A stretch of 6,617 nt of DNA from JBEKYD01 sp049509915 (GTDB taxonomy: Bacteria; Acidobacteriota; Terriglobia; Bryobacterales; Bryobacteraceae): positions 1 through 6,617 of the forward strand of contig JBEKZL010000345.1 in NCBI GenBank assembly GCA_049509915.1, given 5' to 3'. The notes beneath the pieces are model-generated. The model was not told the DNA's origin, ran no database searches, and was given only the letters and a program-made list of their open reading frames with translations. This document shows positions 5,839 through 6,617 of this stretch, piece by piece (the first letter of the stretch is position 1; each line of letters opens with the position of its first letter). Both the position numbers and the translations under genes were made by a program.

Positions 5839-6617
5839 TTGCTGCGCCGAATCGTATGGATGCTCACTGTAGTCCTGCTCGTAGGTATGGCCACGCCCCA
5901 GGAGCAACCCCGCGACACCGTCGTCCGTGCGACCCTGGAAAACGGTCTGCGGGTGGTGATTGTGCCCGATCCGCTGGCCCCCGTCGTCACCGTGGAGGAG
6001 AACTACCTGGCGGGCGGCAACGAAACCCCCGCGGGTTTCCCGGGAATGGCCCACGCTCAGGAACACATGGCGTTTCGCGGGTGTGCCGGGCTTAGCGGGG
6101 ACCAGATCGCCGCGATCTATGCGCAACTGGGCGGCAGCAACAATGCGGATACCCAGCAAGGCGTAACTCAGTATTTCGCCACCGTGCCGGCCCAGGATCT
6201 GGAAGTTGCGCTGCGTCTCGATTCGGCCTGCATGCAGGATGTCGAGGACTCCGAGGAACAGTGGTTGGAGGAGCGTGGAGCGATTGAACAGGAGGTTGCG
6301 CGGGACCTGTCCAATCCCACCTACAAATTCATCACCCGGCTCAACCAGGATCTCTTCTCCGAAACGCCGTACGCGCACGACTCGCTGGGCACCAAGGCTT
6401 CCTTCGATGCCACCACCGGGGCCATGCTGAAGAAGTTCTATCGGGATTGGTACGCGCCCAACAACGCCATTCTGGTGATCGCCGGCGACCTCGATCCCGC
6501 CGCGACCCTTGCCAAAGTCAAGCAATTGTACGGGCCCATCGCGCGAAGGCCGCTTCCCGCGCGGCCGCCGATCCAGTTGCCGCCAGTCAAGGCGGACAGC
6601 TTCACGCTCGACAGCAA
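5839..6617 (+). CDS. Secreted M16 family zinc metallopeptidase (N-terminal part)
   Basis: The first 259 residues are in the window and the frame runs off the right edge; complete M16 proteins are usually 430-950 residues. A signal peptide is visible: MLRR, a hydrophobic core IVWMLTVVLLVGMA, then TPQEQ, so the protein is exported, probably to the periplasm. The M16 domain starts with TLENGLRVVIVPDP. It has the inverted zinc motif H72-x-x-E75-H76 (AHAQEHMAF), where H72, H76 and a distal Glu bind zinc and E75 acts as base. E152 in AIEQEV, 76 residues after H76, fits the third ligand. Later family features are DSLGTKASFDA and FYRDWYAPNNAILVIAGDLD. The alanine and glutamine in HAQEH, in place of the more usual HFLEH or HLLEH, mark a less common subgroup. 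It is divergent from the sigma operon. The enzyme cleaves peptides; its natural substrate cannot be told. Confidence 0.9.
   Translation, partial: MLRRIVWMLTVVLLVGMATPQEQPRDTVVRATLENGLRVVIVPDPLAPVVTVEENYLAGGNETPAGFPGMAHAQEHMAFRGCAGLSGDQIAAIYAQLGGSNNADTQQGVTQYFATVPAQDLEVALRLDSACMQDVEDSEEQWLEERGAIEQEVARDLSNPTYKFITRLNQDLFSETPYAHDSLGTKASFDATTGAMLKKFYRDWYAPNNAILVIAGDLDPAATLAKVKQLYGPIARRPLPARPPIQLPPVKADSFTLDS

Noticed and set aside
5575..6525. 316-residue open frame on the minus strand
   Set aside because: It lies opposite the M16 peptidase, whose frame has a signal peptide, zinc motif and ribosome site. The minus-strand product is G-, R- and H-rich with no recognisable domain, as expected of an antisense shadow in GC-rich DNA.
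1..6617. tRNA, rRNA, CRISPR array, insertion-sequence ends or phage genes
   Set aside because: No cloverleaf, rRNA-like segment, spaced direct repeats, terminal inverted repeats with a transposase, or phage structural motifs were seen on either strand.

Overview
The window is GC-rich DNA with long, dense reading frames, GTG and TTG starts and mostly minus-strand genes. The gene types (an atypical short-chain dehydrogenase, an ECF sigma factor with a cupin-type anti-sigma, a secreted M16 metallopeptidase, a TSUP/DUF1634 pair) suggest a soil-type, Gram-negative-like bacterium. The overall style recalls Acidobacteriota such as Solibacter/Bryobacterales. That placement is an impression from gene style; no marker gene is present.

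Layout. (a) 1-363: no convincing gene. The segment is purine-rich on the + strand and has several compact hairpins, so it may be a structured RNA or the remnant of one. (b) 364-3096, minus strand: a three-gene operon reading beta-ketoacyl-synthase-like protein, TSUP (TauE/SafE) permease, DUF1634 membrane protein. Both junctions are 4-base GTGA overlaps, so translation is probably coupled. The DUF1634 gene carries an apparent one-base deletion near its 3' end. (c) 3236-3611, minus strand: a decayed SnoaL/NTF2-like gene with a frameshift and an in-frame TGA. (d) 3626-4330, plus strand: an intact NAD(P)-binding atypical SDR. It ends 3 bases from the end of the convergent anti-sigma gene. (e) 4334-5554, minus strand: an ECF sigma factor followed by its ChrR-like zinc/cupin anti-sigma factor. 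The sigma frame lacks a usable start codon. A well-placed ATG at 5554 is one base out of frame with it. (f) 5598-5838: a non-coding divergent promoter region with a small inverted repeat. (g) 5839 to the right edge, plus strand: the first ~259 residues of a secreted M16 zinc peptidase.

How the genes fit together. The sigma/anti-sigma pair is a regulatory module: a zinc-binding anti-sigma domain holds the sigma factor, and a cupin domain probably senses the signal. Divergent M16 or convergent SDR genes may or may not be targets. TSUP and DUF1634 are a known neighbour pair, probably a small-anion transporter with an accessory subunit. Their tight coupling to a condensing-enzyme-like protein with a large internal insertion is the most unusual arrangement here. 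At least three reading-frame disruptions occur in 6.6 kb. Two look like single missing bases, so sequence error should be separated from real gene decay before either gene is called broken.
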